This document shows, piece after piece, positions 26,790-36,033 of a stretch of DNA of 64,000 nt. The translations under genes were made by a program, and so were the position numbers. The notes below the pieces were generated by a model. The model was not told where the DNA came from and made no database searches. It saw nothing but the letters and a program-made list of their open reading frames with translations. The DNA comes from Cyclonatronum proteinivorum (GTDB lineage Bacteria > Bacteroidota > Rhodothermia > Balneolales > Cyclonatronaceae), in assembly GCF_003353065.1 (NCBI RefSeq), contig NZ_CP027806.1, positions 3,864,501 to 3,928,500 of the forward strand, read 5' to 3'. The number at the start of each line of letters is the position of its first letter. The stretch's first letter is position 1.

Positions 26790-28771
26790 TCGAACTCCCG
26801 GTCCAGCATGTCAAGAATACTTTCACCGTCTTCCCCAATTCCAGAGCTTACGGCTACACGAAAACCAATACGTGGTGACGCCTGATGACCAAGGCCAAAG
26901 TTACGCACACCTGATCCGATAAAGAATCGGGATGAAGCCCAGCTGCCTCCCCGGTGAATTTTACGGGGCTCATCCAGTTTGAAATAGAGCGAGCTGGTGT
27001 ACCGCTGCTCCCGGTTCAGAATCTGATAGGAGTTGGAATACGCATCAAGCACCCATTCGGAAACATTTCCGGCCATGTTATAAAGGCCAAAATCATTAGG
27101 ATCAAAAGCATTAACCGGAGCCATGAGGGTATACCCGTCAAGGTTGTAGACACCGGGTTCCTGCATGTAATTGGCAAGGAAATTCCCCTGCCGGTCCTGA
27201 ACCGTATAGCCATCCCACGGGAATACGCGTCCGCCTACCCCCGATTTAGCCGAGTACTCCCACTCTGACTCGGAGGGCAGCCGGAAACCAGCCCATTCAG
27301 CGAACATCATAGCCTGATACCAGTTTACTGCAACAACGGGATGGTTATCGTAACGCTGATTATAAAAATAATCTTCAAATCGGAGAATGGTTTGCAGGTT
27401 TTGCTCTTTCCACGAATCTTCAACAGGAAAAAGAAATTCAGGACCATCTATAGAAACGCCTTCGGGCAGCTGATCGGGAGTGAATTCCAGCTCACCGGTA
27501 ATATCGTCGAAAGATTGCCCGTCTTCTGTTATGTACGAGGCATAATAAGCTGCATCAGGGAAATCAAGCCCCATAGCAGCGAGAAACAACTTGTACTCTT
27601 TGTTGGTTACGGTGGTCCTGCTAAGTTTGAAATCCGGTACAAAAACGCGGATACGGCCATAGTTTTGAATCTGAAAGGGATCTTCGTCCATGTGCCCCAA
27701 AACAAAGGTTGAGCCCGGAATTCGTGAAAAGCTTTTAACGTAGGAAGTATTTCCCAATGCAACATCCGTGAATGTCACCCGCGCAGCCAGATCATTTCGT
27801 TTAAGCCCCAGCGTATTGCGGTCAATAGCAATATCTCCAAATGCGTCAAAAAAGGCTTCGCGTTGTGCTTCATTCGCGCTATCCATGTTTTCACGGATAT
27901 ACCTGAACTGGGAATTAAGATCGCGTCCGAGCCGCTGCTCACGTACACCTCTCGAAAGCGGTATTCGAATACCCAAAGCGATTACAACAGAGTGATTTGC
28001 ATCCGGCTTTTCTATAAGCTGATCAATGCCATCAAAGTAGTTATTGAGAAAAATATTATACCTGTACGTTGCAAAAAACTCCGTGCCTAATATCATGGCT
28101 TCAAGACTGCCACCCAGGGAGTAAGAAGGGATCATTTCCGGGATCACTTCATCAATTGCTTTTCCTCCCTCCGTTCTTCTGAGCGGGAAATCCTGTGTCC
28201 ATTCATTACGAAAACCTGAACCCGGTACGATAGCCTGTCCGCTCTCATTTAGAAGATAATCTGTTCTGGGGTTGTGGTACTGATAGGCAAAAGAGGCTTC
28301 AGGACTTACAGCTATGGTTCCGTACACGGGGATCCTTAATGAAAGACCGATTTCAGGACCAATAGCCGTGTTCTTTATATTTCCCGGAATCAGCCCTAAT
28401 TCTGCTATATCATAATCCCATCGAATAGCAGAGCGCTGTAAATCTGAGGAGTAACTCAAGACCGAAAGGCCGAAACGGGCCTGTGCTGTTATGCCCCAAA
28501 AATTATAAACAGGCCGTTGCAGAGTTAACCGAAGGCTGTATCCGTTGATCGGTAGTGGCAACGGATTAAACACATTTGCAAAATTGCGGTAGTTCCCGAT
28601 GAAACTGGACGTTCCGACTTCTAAATTCAGATCAACATTTCGGAGGAGTGAGAAACGTGACTGAACAGATTCCTGCTGATCCCGCAAGTCAGGCTCTGAC
28701 TGAGCGAAACTTTCATTTGAAGAAGTTGCGGCTATGAAGACCACAAAAAAAAGAACAGTAACAAGTTTCAT
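26786..28771 (-). CDS. GldK/GldJ-like FGE-fold protein with N-terminal beta barrel
   Basis: A 661-residue exported protein. A signal peptide (1-24, ending SFAQ) lacks the lipobox cysteine that GldK and GldJ have. Residues about 45-275 look like an outer-membrane beta barrel (alternating strands, LGIRIPLSRG at its end). Residues about 345-645 are a formylglycine-generating-enzyme-like fold: IPGSTFVLGHMDED, RTTVTNKEYKLFL, NHPVVAVNWYQAMMFAEWAGFRLPSE, YNMAGNVSEWV, HRGGSWAS. This is the fold of the T9SS/gliding proteins GldK and GldJ, which form rings at the outer membrane. The barrel may replace the lipid anchor or a separate PorP/SprF-like partner (inference). It lies 55 bases after gldN; ytxJ overlaps its end. 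Confidence 0.8.
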   Translation of the reverse strand: MKLVTVLFFVVFIAATSSNESFAQSEPDLRDQQESVQSRFSLLRNVDLNLEVGTSSFIGNYRNFANVFNPLPLPINGYSLRLTLQRPVYNFWGITAQARFGLSVLSYSSDLQRSAIRWDYDIAELGLIPGNIKNTAIGPEIGLSLRIPVYGTIAVSPEASFAYQYHNPRTDYLLNESGQAIVPGSGFRNEWTQDFPLRRTEGGKAIDEVIPEMIPSYSLGGSLEAMILGTEFFATYRYNIFLNNYFDGIDQLIEKPDANHSVVIALGIRIPLSRGVREQRLGRDLNSQFRYIRENMDSANEAQREAFFDAFGDIAIDRNTLGLKRNDLAARVTFTDVALGNTSYVKSFSRIPGSTFVLGHMDEDPFQIQNYGRIRVFVPDFKLSRTTVTNKEYKLFLAAMGLDFPDAAYYASYITEDGQSFDDITGELEFTPDQLPEGVSIDGPEFLFPVEDSWKEQNLQTILRFEDYFYNQRYDNHPVVAVNWYQAMMFAEWAGFRLPSESEWEYSAKSGVGGRVFPWDGYTVQDRQGNFLANYMQEPGVYNLDGYTLMAPVNAFDPNDFGLYNMAGNVSEWVLDAYSNSYQILNREQRYTSSLYFKLDEPRKIHRGGSWASSRFFIGSGVRNFGLGHQASPRIGFRVAVSSGIGEDGESILDMLDREFE

Positions 28772-28826
28772 AAATAATTTATTAGGAATAAGCGTCTCTG
28801 GTCGTCAGGAATTTTTAATTATCGCC

Positions 28827-29762
28827 TTAAGGTCGGGCGTTTCTGAGAAGGTTAGGAATTTCCCCATAGGTAAACTGCATCATGATTGAGAACAGCTGTG
28901 TCCGCACTTCTTCACGAATAAAATCCAGCTCATATTCAAATGGCGGATCTACTGCCCGGGCAAGTTCGATACCATCTATACTATAAAAATGATGGGGATA
29001 CCTGAATGACATCATCAGATCGTAAAAGGAGTTGCTTTCATCAACAAAAGAGCGGCCCACCCCGCGTGAAAAAAAGAACTCCATGGTTGAATGGTCACTG
29101 AAATCGAGCAAAAAGCCAAGACCGTTTTCCAGATCGCTGAAATAATCGTCGGGATTGCTGTCAAACGTGAAGCGCCCTGGATACAGAGCACTACCAAGAA
29201 TAAGCTGCCCTGGTTTAACATTTAAACCATTTTCATCAATTCGAACTCGGAATTCAAATTCAAACATGCCAATGGCACTGAAATTTGCGAAATAGCTGTC
29301 ATTGTCATCAACAAAATTTCTCAAATTGAATACATCGCCCCGGGCAGGTAAAAAAATAACCTCACCGGTTCTGAGCCTGGAAACGACCTCCAACTGCGTG
29401 TCAAGCTGTGCAATAAGCTCATCATAGCCTAATGGCTGATCTTTAACAAATATTCGCTCCATGCCAGCTCTCATACTGGGCTGCACGCTGTACGCCTGCA
29501 CAAAGCCACCTCTGATGGCATCATTTAAAGAGTCGCGTAATGCGTGCCAAAAACGTTGATTATTTCCGCTTAAGCGGATGAGATCCTCATTTTCTCTTGA
29601 AGTTGTAAATCTAAGAAAAGGATCATGAGGCTCAATTAATCCGGTAATTCGCGCCGTGGATTCCCATGAGGATGAGACTGGTGGAATGAGGTCTTGTGCC
29701 CGGACCGACATACTTAACAAAAGCAGAAAGAATACAGTCAGGAAAACGGAACGCATGTTCAT
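28827..29762 (-). CDS. gldN: GldN/PorN-like T9SS periplasmic protein
   Basis: A 311-residue exported protein with a signal peptide (about 1-22, ending VRAQ). The segments SLNDAIRGGFVQAYS, DNDSYFANFSAIGMFEFEFRVRIDENG and FYDLMMSFRYPHHFYSIDGIEL match the layout of GldN/PorN, which sits in the periplasm with GldK as part of the ring complex. The C terminus (EEVRTQLFSIMMQFTYGEIPNLL) is helical. The start overlaps the gldM stop by four bases. Assignment rests on these segments and on the operon position after gldL and gldM; the sequence is divergent. Confidence 0.75.
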   Translation of the reverse strand: MNMRSVFLTVFFLLLLSMSVRAQDLIPPVSSSWESTARITGLIEPHDPFLRFTTSRENEDLIRLSGNNQRFWHALRDSLNDAIRGGFVQAYSVQPSMRAGMERIFVKDQPLGYDELIAQLDTQLEVVSRLRTGEVIFLPARGDVFNLRNFVDDNDSYFANFSAIGMFEFEFRVRIDENGLNVKPGQLILGSALYPGRFTFDSNPDDYFSDLENGLGFLLDFSDHSTMEFFFSRGVGRSFVDESNSFYDLMMSFRYPHHFYSIDGIELARAVDPPFEYELDFIREEVRTQLFSIMMQFTYGEIPNLLRNARP

Positions 29763-30901
29763 CGGGTGTTTAGTGAAAATAAATCCTGAAATTGGTTATT
29801 TGGCACCGGCTCCGTGACCCCTTCAAAGTTTATTCGGTTTACTCCCTGAATTTCAAATCGAACTTCATTACCTCTTATGCTGCTGTCGAGCTGAGAGAGC
29901 CGGAAGGGGCCGTAGATAAACTGTCGTGTCGCCTGGTTACGTCTGTTGTCCCGGGGCAAATCGGCTGCATTTACAGTTATAGTTTGCGGCGGACGCCCTT
30001 GCTGATAGGAGCTGATGCGCATGATATCGAGCGCGTAACGCGCATCATTTGGATAGTCCTGCAGGAAAGCCGGATCCGGCTGAACGACAATTTCGATCTG
30101 ATCGTCATTAATATTCACAACATCCCCAGGGCTTAGAATTTCTTCTGTCAGATGCCGGCGCATAAAAACCCTTGGCGGAGGAGGGGGGACTACTTCAAAG
30201 TTTCTTACATCAATTAGACGGGGTTCACCTGATTCAGAAAGCCGGTAAACAGAAATATTAGTTTCTGAACCAGCAGGAGACCATCTTATGCGGTTTCCCT
30301 GAACCCTGAGCCCCCGGGAAGACTCTCTTAATTCAATTTCTGATGCAGAAACACCTTCAATCAGAAAACTGAGGTCGTTTTCAGCATTACTTACCAAACG
30401 CTGCGGCGTATTTGAGAAAATATTTACCGTAGGCCTGCGAACTACAAATGTGCGCTCGACTTCACGGGCTTCAACTTCATTATCAACAATGGACTCTATG
30501 AAGATATTTGCTCTGAAACTCACCTCTACTTCATTTATTTCCGGTGAAACCCCTTCAAATAATTGAGAGGTATCAAATCGGAATTTTCGCGCTCCTGCAT
30601 CATATACAAGCCCTTCAGGACCTTCAATAATTTCAACACCAGGGTTTGCAAGTGTGTTGAGTGCATTCCCGTTAATCCCCGAATCAAGCGGTTGAAAGAA
30701 TATATCGGCCGAAAACTCATCACCGGCAAAAAGCAATCTGCTTTCGGGTATCGCAACAGGACTGATATCATCCCGGTCAATCACCAATGCACCTGATTCA
30801 AGCTGGTATGTTGACATCGCATAGAGCAGTATTGGCAAATATATAGCGGTCATAAAATATAACCGCAATCGCATAATATTACTTCCGCTTGGTGCTGGCA
30901 T
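29759..30901 (-). CDS. gldM: Short GldM/PorM-like T9SS motor protein
   Basis: A 380-residue protein with one N-terminal membrane helix (about 10-30) and a periplasmic chain of beta domains. PVAIPESRLLFAGDEFSADIFF resembles the second domain of GldM, and RTFVVRRPTVNIFS plus NAENDLSFLIEGVSASEI resemble the start of the third (the V-x-P and GV-NP-like elements). GldM of Flavobacterium is about 510 residues; here the helical-bundle domain D1 that normally follows the membrane helix seems to be missing. GldM with GldL forms the proton-driven motor of T9SS. Gene spacing: five bases after gldL, four-base overlap with gldN. Function by homology and context. Confidence 0.72.
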   Translation of the reverse strand: MPAPSGSNIMRLRLYFMTAIYLPILLYAMSTYQLESGALVIDRDDISPVAIPESRLLFAGDEFSADIFFQPLDSGINGNALNTLANPGVEIIEGPEGLVYDAGARKFRFDTSQLFEGVSPEINEVEVSFRANIFIESIVDNEVEAREVERTFVVRRPTVNIFSNTPQRLVSNAENDLSFLIEGVSASEIELRESSRGLRVQGNRIRWSPAGSETNISVYRLSESGEPRLIDVRNFEVVPPPPPRVFMRRHLTEEILSPGDVVNINDDQIEIVVQPDPAFLQDYPNDARYALDIMRISSYQQGRPPQTITVNAADLPRDNRRNQATRQFIYGPFRLSQLDSSIRGNEVRFEIQGVNRINFEGVTEPVPNNQFQDLFSLNTR

Positions 30902-30906
30902 ATAGT

Positions 30907-31635
30907 TTAGCTGCGGTTAAACTGATCAAATTTTTGGGAAGCCTGCTTCACATTTTTGTCAAGCTGCGCGATACTTTCAGTAGCCTGTTTCAGGTTTTGG
31001 TCAAGCATTTCGACCCGTGAAGACAAATCCATCTGCTGCATTTTCACGAGTGAACCCATGTTTTTCTCATAACTTTCGATGGATTGACCAAACTTTGCTA
31101 CCTGCACCCCCAACGCTAAAAATTGCTGCTGAAGATCATTCATCTGCTGGTTGTATTTACTTGTTACCGCCGCCTGCTGGGCGATTACTTCAACCATTTG
31201 ATCGAGGCGGTGATCAAGCTTTTGCTCCAGCTGCTGCTGTACCTGTTGCTTTAGCTTATCCGTGTAGTCTTCCCCAAAGTCCAGACTCGGGCTTACAACA
31301 TTATTAGCCCCTGCAAAAGCAGGAGCGGCTGATTTTACAAGTTCCAAATCGGCTTTATCAGGGTGAATTTCTTCATAGTCTTCCCCTTTAACAAACCCCA
31401 TAATTATGAATACAATACACTCACCAAGAAAACCAATGGGCATGAATATCTGAAACAGAAGATCCCCTTGCTCTGCAGTAAGCAAGCCCCAAAAAGGAGG
31501 TTGCCAAAGTTTCATCAACACTCCAAAAATAGCAAAAGCGCCAAAGACGCCTACAAAAAACTGATCCCACTTAATTCTGCGAACCAAATAATAAATCGGG
31601 ACGTGGTCCGGGCGGTACTTATCTTCTAAATTCAA
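30907..31635 (-). CDS. gldL: GldL/PorL-like T9SS motor protein
   Basis: A 242-residue inner-membrane protein with two helices (about 24-44 and 60-82) and a long cytoplasmic coiled coil rich in Gln and Lys (about 120-240). Lys42 in GVLMKLWQPP and Glu72 in GFLGECIVFIIMGF correspond to the membrane Lys and Glu of the GldL proton path; the loop between them is about eight residues longer than in Flavobacterium. GEDYEEIHPD matches the conserved segment after helix two. GldL and GldM together convert proton flow to rotation or force for T9SS export and, in some species, gliding. It is the first gene of the operon. Confidence 0.85.
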   Translation of the reverse strand: MNLEDKYRPDHVPIYYLVRRIKWDQFFVGVFGAFAIFGVLMKLWQPPFWGLLTAEQGDLLFQIFMPIGFLGECIVFIIMGFVKGEDYEEIHPDKADLELVKSAAPAFAGANNVVSPSLDFGEDYTDKLKQQVQQQLEQKLDHRLDQMVEVIAQQAAVTSKYNQQMNDLQQQFLALGVQVAKFGQSIESYEKNMGSLVKMQQMDLSSRVEMLDQNLKQATESIAQLDKNVKQASQKFDQFNRS

Positions 31636-31920
31636 TGCTTTAATAACTTTAAGTACATTATTTTATCGAAAACCTAATCAAATTGTAGTCCAAAACAATC
31701 GGAATATACAACTCTGAGTCCTATTAGAATCAACAACTTTGCAAGACAGTTTTGCCTTTATTTTGGCTACCTACGGAGATTAAATTAAACTAATATTTTC
31801 CTCTGCAAATTACTAACTATCAGGCTGTAAAATTCTGAATAACAGCTTACTATTGTAGCTAAACCTGCTAAAAAGCAAGTAGCTATAGCCTTTCCCCAAC
31901 GCTAAAGTATTTATTACGCT

Positions 31921-32391
31921 CTATTTATATTTCTCAGCTGCTTTTACAGCCAGCTGATCCGCCCGCTCATTCAGCGGGATGCCTGAATGGCCTTTAACCT
32001 TAACCCACCGAACCTGATGCGGCTTCATAGCCTGTATCATCTCCTGCCACAAATCCTTATTCTCAACAGGTTTCTTATCCGCTTTCAGCCAGCCCCGCTT
32101 TTGCCAGCCGTAAATCCATCCCTTTTCAAACGCGTTGATAATAAGTGCGCTGTCGCTGTTAATCTGCACTTTGCAGGGGCGTTTCAGGGCGTTTAGGGCT
32201 TCAATCACAGCCTGCATTTCCATCCTGTTGTTCGTTGTATTTCGCTCACCGCCACTCAGCTCCTTTTCTTTACCCTTCCAGCTCAGGATTGCCCCCCAAC
32301 CTCCGGGACCAGGATTGCCACTGCATGCACCGTCAGTAAAAATGACGACTTCAGAAACAGGCGATTCGCTTCCTTTTCGGGTCACAGGCAT
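31921..32391 (-). CDS. rnhA: Ribonuclease HI
   Basis: Degrades the RNA strand of RNA-DNA hybrids, removing primers and R-loops. The 156-residue protein has the four acidic residues of the active site in [43 protein letters not shown] and [11 protein letters not shown], and the [16 protein letters not shown] motif with the conserved His. The basic protrusion segment ([14 protein letters not shown]) is present, as in E. coli. The first eleven residues before [10 protein letters not shown] may or may not be translated. It is a single gene behind a 285-base AT-rich gap that also holds the gldL promoter region. Confidence 0.95.
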   Translation of the reverse strand: MPVTRKGSESPVSEVVIFTDGACSGNPGPGGWGAILSWKGKEKELSGGERNTTNNRMEMQAVIEALNALKRPCKVQINSDSALIINAFEKGWIYGWQKRGWLKADKKPVENKDLWQEMIQAMKPHQVRWVKVKGHSGIPLNERADQLAVKAAEKYK

Positions 32392-32702
32392 TAAAAATAT
32401 TGAGCTTAGATTAATGGTATGTCAGCTTCGGTCCGTCTATTATTCATCCTGACAAAGCTAATACCATCACGGCCTATTTCCAACTTAAGTCGTAGAAATC
32501 ACTAAAACCGGGTTATCAGGTTGCGGTCAATTGATTGCTTTGGACTTAAGTTATAGCACAGCACACACCAAAACCAGGCCTGCATACGAAACAGCATAGT
32601 AATCCCCACGCTAAAAATCCGCGCGTGATGATTAAGATATCTCATCTAACGATCTTTTAGCCTGAGCTTGCAAGCAACAGATTTTCGGTATAATGAGGCG
32701 GG
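32392..32702. other. Intergenic region, no feature recognised
   Basis: The gap between pyrF and rnhA, both on the minus strand. It contains two copies of ACTTAAGT (about 32484 and 32549) in loosely similar context but no hairpin, repeat family member or credible gene. Confidence 0.3.
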
Positions 32703-33569
32703 CTAAGCCTGATAAAAAGCATTCATATTTCTCATCAGGGGCTGGAACATCTTCCGGTAGTGTTTGGTCGCAAGAATGACTGTTTTATACCATTTGTACT
32801 CATCTTCATCAGAGAACTCATAGATAATGGAACGGCCAACAACCGGAAAAGCAGGGTGCTCCCGATCTGCTAAGAGATTTACAAAGGCTTCAATATCTCC
32901 TCCTTGCGCTCCGAAACCCGGTATAAGCAAAGGCGCCTGAGGAAATTTATCGAGAACAGACGCGAGTCGCTCTGTCTGCGTTGCACCTACAACCATTCCA
33001 AGCGTACCAAGGGCAAGATCATGGCGGCTGAGTTCATGCAGGCGAACAGCTATCTCCTCGGCTAATGTGTGCCCCTTATCCAGCTTTTGCATCAGGAAAT
33101 CATTCGCGCCTGCATTGCTTGTAAGCGCGAGGGCAAAGACGGCGCGGCGGCTGTCTTTAAGGAACGGCAGCAGCGTTTCAATACCCATTAGCGGGTTTAG
33201 GGTTATGGCATCAGCCCTGAATGCCTTCAGGTAAGCTGCGGCATATTTCTTTGTAGTATTGCCAATGTCGCCACGCTTGGCATCCGCGATCAGTAATTTA
33301 TCATAAGGTATAGCGCTGCATACCTGACCAAATACATCCAGCCCTTCGTCTCCCAGGGCTTCAAAAAAAGCCAGGTTTAGTTTAAAGCCCGCGCAGTACG
33401 GAATGGTGTGTTCAATGATTTCCCGGCAAAAAGTAGTTACAGCGTCTGCTTTCGAGGACGCTTTTCTCCTTATAATTGCGGGTAATTTATCATAGTCCGG
33501 ATCCAGTCCGATAAGCAGACTTGTATCAGCAGAACCGACTGCGATACGCATTTTATCACGAAAATTCAT
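32703..33569 (-). CDS. pyrF: Orotidine 5'-phosphate decarboxylase, type 2
   Basis: Converts OMP to UMP, the last step of pyrimidine synthesis. The 288-residue length and the active-site block LIADAKRGDIGNTTKKYAAAYL (about 91-112) identify the longer type 2 (mycobacterial-type) family. GLDPDYDKLP near the N terminus and ITLNPLMGIETLLPF and LLIPGFGAQGGDIEAF further on are phosphate-binding and family-specific blocks. No other pyrimidine gene is adjacent. The upstream gap is rich in A and T. Confidence 0.95.
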   Translation of the reverse strand: MNFRDKMRIAVGSADTSLLIGLDPDYDKLPAIIRRKASSKADAVTTFCREIIEHTIPYCAGFKLNLAFFEALGDEGLDVFGQVCSAIPYDKLLIADAKRGDIGNTTKKYAAAYLKAFRADAITLNPLMGIETLLPFLKDSRRAVFALALTSNAGANDFLMQKLDKGHTLAEEIAVRLHELSRHDLALGTLGMVVGATQTERLASVLDKFPQAPLLIPGFGAQGGDIEAFVNLLADREHPAFPVVGRSIIYEFSDEDEYKWYKTVILATKHYRKMFQPLMRNMNAFYQA

Positions 33570-33987
33570 CTACAGTTCTCTATCGTTAATTTGGGGCATG
33601 AACAAAAACCGCCCTCCATTCTAGTCCTTATTTATACAACTGAATACAATGTTTGAAAACTTACCATGGGGATAAATATAGTTAAAAAAAAGCAGTATAC
33701 CGACAGATATCAGTTTGCTTTCAAAATAAACTGAAAACAAAAACGCCTTTAAATTATGACACGCCAGCTTGGTCCGCGATTCACCTCACAGGTGCATTGT
33801 AGGGTGCAACTTAGCGCTGTCTTTTCAGGAAACTTTGAATGACAGATAGGCTTATCTGAATATAATGACTAAAAGAAAAACGGATGTAAAATGAACGCTT
33901 CGGACTTTTCCCGTTTATGGCATCAAGCTTTAAAAACGGGAAAAGTCCGGTACAGAAAAAGGTTATCCCCAAATAACGCTGTGCATG
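33570..33987. other. Intergenic region with a 16-bp perfect hairpin
   Basis: Holds the pyrF promoter region and, next to the GH97 stop codon, a long inverted repeat: CGGACTTTTCCCGTTT at 33901-33916 and its complement ending at 33949, loop about 16 bases. There is no T-run on either side, so intrinsic termination is doubtful; protection of the GH97 mRNA 3' end is possible. Confidence 0.5.
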
Positions 33988-36033
33988 CTATTCATCCAGT
34001 GGCACGAAACGAACGGCCATGCCTCCGCCAGCAGCAAGTCGCAGCGGCAGTATCGTTGTGCTGCTGACTTCCATTTCGACATATTCGAGTGCGTAGGGGT
34101 TGTGCTCCCAGTGCGCGTCGGTGGCATCGCGGTAGATTTCGGCCCGGTAGCGGCGCCCTTCATCGAGGAAGGAGAGCGGCGTTTCGAGCAGTCTTCCCTG
34201 CTCGTTGGTGATGCTGCCCAGGAACCATTCATCGCTGTTGCGGTCCTTGCGCACTACGGTGATGAAGTTTCCGATGCTGCCATCCGGCACAAGGGTATCG
34301 TACCAGTCAGCCGGTACATCCTTGATGAACTGCAGCGGCAGCGGGGCGTTTTCGTAGTTTTGGGGCAGATCGGCTGCCATTTGCAGCGGACTGTAAATCA
34401 CCACGTAAAGTGCCAGCTCTTTTGCGAGCGTGTGCGGCACGCGGTTATCGGGGCGCCATTCTTCGAAGAGAAGGTCAACTACCCCGGGAGTGTAGTCGAA
34501 CGGACCCGCGAGGTTTCGGGTGAAGGGCAGCATGAGCACGTGATTGGGCGGGTTGCCGCCGTTTTCGCCCCAAGCGTTGTACTCCTGACCCCGGGCCACT
34601 TCGCGGGTCATCAGGTTGGGCCAGGTGCGACGCAGGCCGGTGTCCTTCACGCCTTCGTGCACATTCAGCGAAATCTGATGCTGCGCCGCCAGCTCCACAA
34701 CCGTTTGATGATGCTCCACCATGTGCTGTCCGTGATGCCATTCATAATTGCGGTTGCCATCGGCGTCGGTCCAGAAAATTTCCTGACCGTGCCCGACGTA
34801 GCCGGTTTTCACCGCGCGCACGCCGAGGCGCTCATACAGGGCAAACGCTTCTTCCATCTGCGCTTCGTAGTGCTCCACGCTTGCGGATGTTTCGTGATGC
34901 CCCATCAGCCGCACGCCCCGTTCCAGCGCATAAGCGGCCACGCCTTCGAGATCAAAAACATCATAGGGCCGCGTAAAATCGAAGACCACGCCGTCTGCGA
35001 ACCAGTCGCCTTCCCAGCCGGGATTCCAGCCCTCTACCAGCACGTGATCAAAGCCGTGTTCGGCGGCAAAGTCGATGTAGCGCTTCGCGTTTTCGGTCGT
35101 TGCCCCATGCCGCGGCCCCGGTTCCCAGGTTGATTTATCGAGGTGCATTTCCCACCAGATGCCGACGTACTTGGCCGGCTCAATCCAGCTTGTGTCCTCG
35201 ATTTGGTTCGGTTCGTTGAGGTTCAGGATGAGGTAGGAGGTGATCAGATCGCCGGGGCGGTCGGCTACCTGTAGGGTGCGCCAGGGCGTGACCGCGGGCG
35301 CCTGCGTACGCACCCGAATGCCATCGGCCCACGGCATAAGGTTCGCCTTTAGGGTGAAATCCGCAACGCGCTCGAGCGTCATGCTGCTGTAATTGGTGAG
35401 CGCCGCTTCGTGAAAACTGAGGTAAATATCATCCGCGGTACGCATCGTAAGCGGCGTGTGCACGGTATCAACGGCAGCCAGCGGTGTATTTTCGGTGAGG
35501 TACTCAAACCGGTTCCACTGATAGGCGCCAATCCACCAGCTTTCGTGATTGCCGGTAAGCGTGAACTCGGTCAGCTCATCATCGATCAGAATTTCAGACA
35601 GGTTCGGCTGCTCCGGGAATTCGTAGCGAAATCCAAAGCCATCATCATACACCCTGAAAACGACGTCAATGCGCCTCGCGAGGGCATCCCGCTGCTGTAA
35701 CTGCACCCGCAGTTCGTTGTAGTGATTCCGGATGAAGCGTTTCTCGCCCCACACCTGCTCCCAGGTTTCATCGAAAGTGCTGCTCTGATGACCCAAGAGT
35801 TCAAAGTTGGTGTCGAAATCAGGCGCACCGGCCAGTTTGAAGCCCAGCTTCGAAGGTAAAATCAGCGTCTGCCCAAGTCGGCTGAGGCTGTATTTCGGCA
35901 CCCCGTCTTCAAGGGTGAAGCTCACTTCGAGCACATGCTCAGGAGAGGCAAGCTGCAGCGGCTGTGCATCCGCGCGCTGGGTAAAACTGAAGGACAGGGC
36001 GGCTACTAAGCACATCATCAGAAAAGGTATCAT
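33988..36033 (-). CDS. Glycoside hydrolase family 97 enzyme
   Basis: A 681-residue exported enzyme of family GH97, whose members hydrolyse alpha-glucosides (inverting) or alpha-galactosides (retaining). A signal peptide (1-23, ending ADAQ) precedes an N-terminal beta-sandwich (about 28-280, GVPKYSLSRLGQTLILPSKLGF, FRVYDDGFGFRYEFP), the catalytic barrel (about 290-560: YVGIWWEMHLDKSTWEPGPRHGATTENAKRYIDFAAEHG split over the first strands, LVEGWNPGW, AVKTGYVGH, LNVHEGVKDTGLRRTWPNLMTREVARGQEY) and a C-terminal beta domain. VEGWNPGWEGDW and NVHEGVKDTG are typical GH97 blocks. It likely acts in the periplasm on alpha-glucan fragments, in keeping with the GH13 enzyme encoded nearby. Confidence 0.92.
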   Translation of the reverse strand: MIPFLMMCLVAALSFSFTQRADAQPLQLASPEHVLEVSFTLEDGVPKYSLSRLGQTLILPSKLGFKLAGAPDFDTNFELLGHQSSTFDETWEQVWGEKRFIRNHYNELRVQLQQRDALARRIDVVFRVYDDGFGFRYEFPEQPNLSEILIDDELTEFTLTGNHESWWIGAYQWNRFEYLTENTPLAAVDTVHTPLTMRTADDIYLSFHEAALTNYSSMTLERVADFTLKANLMPWADGIRVRTQAPAVTPWRTLQVADRPGDLITSYLILNLNEPNQIEDTSWIEPAKYVGIWWEMHLDKSTWEPGPRHGATTENAKRYIDFAAEHGFDHVLVEGWNPGWEGDWFADGVVFDFTRPYDVFDLEGVAAYALERGVRLMGHHETSASVEHYEAQMEEAFALYERLGVRAVKTGYVGHGQEIFWTDADGNRNYEWHHGQHMVEHHQTVVELAAQHQISLNVHEGVKDTGLRRTWPNLMTREVARGQEYNAWGENGGNPPNHVLMLPFTRNLAGPFDYTPGVVDLLFEEWRPDNRVPHTLAKELALYVVIYSPLQMAADLPQNYENAPLPLQFIKDVPADWYDTLVPDGSIGNFITVVRKDRNSDEWFLGSITNEQGRLLETPLSFLDEGRRYRAEIYRDATDAHWEHNPYALEYVEMEVSSTTILPLRLAAGGGMAVRFVPLDE

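Noticed and set aside
33985-35133. 382-codon plus-strand frame inside the GH97 gene
   Set aside because: Antisense to conserved GH97 blocks; no start signal or domain.
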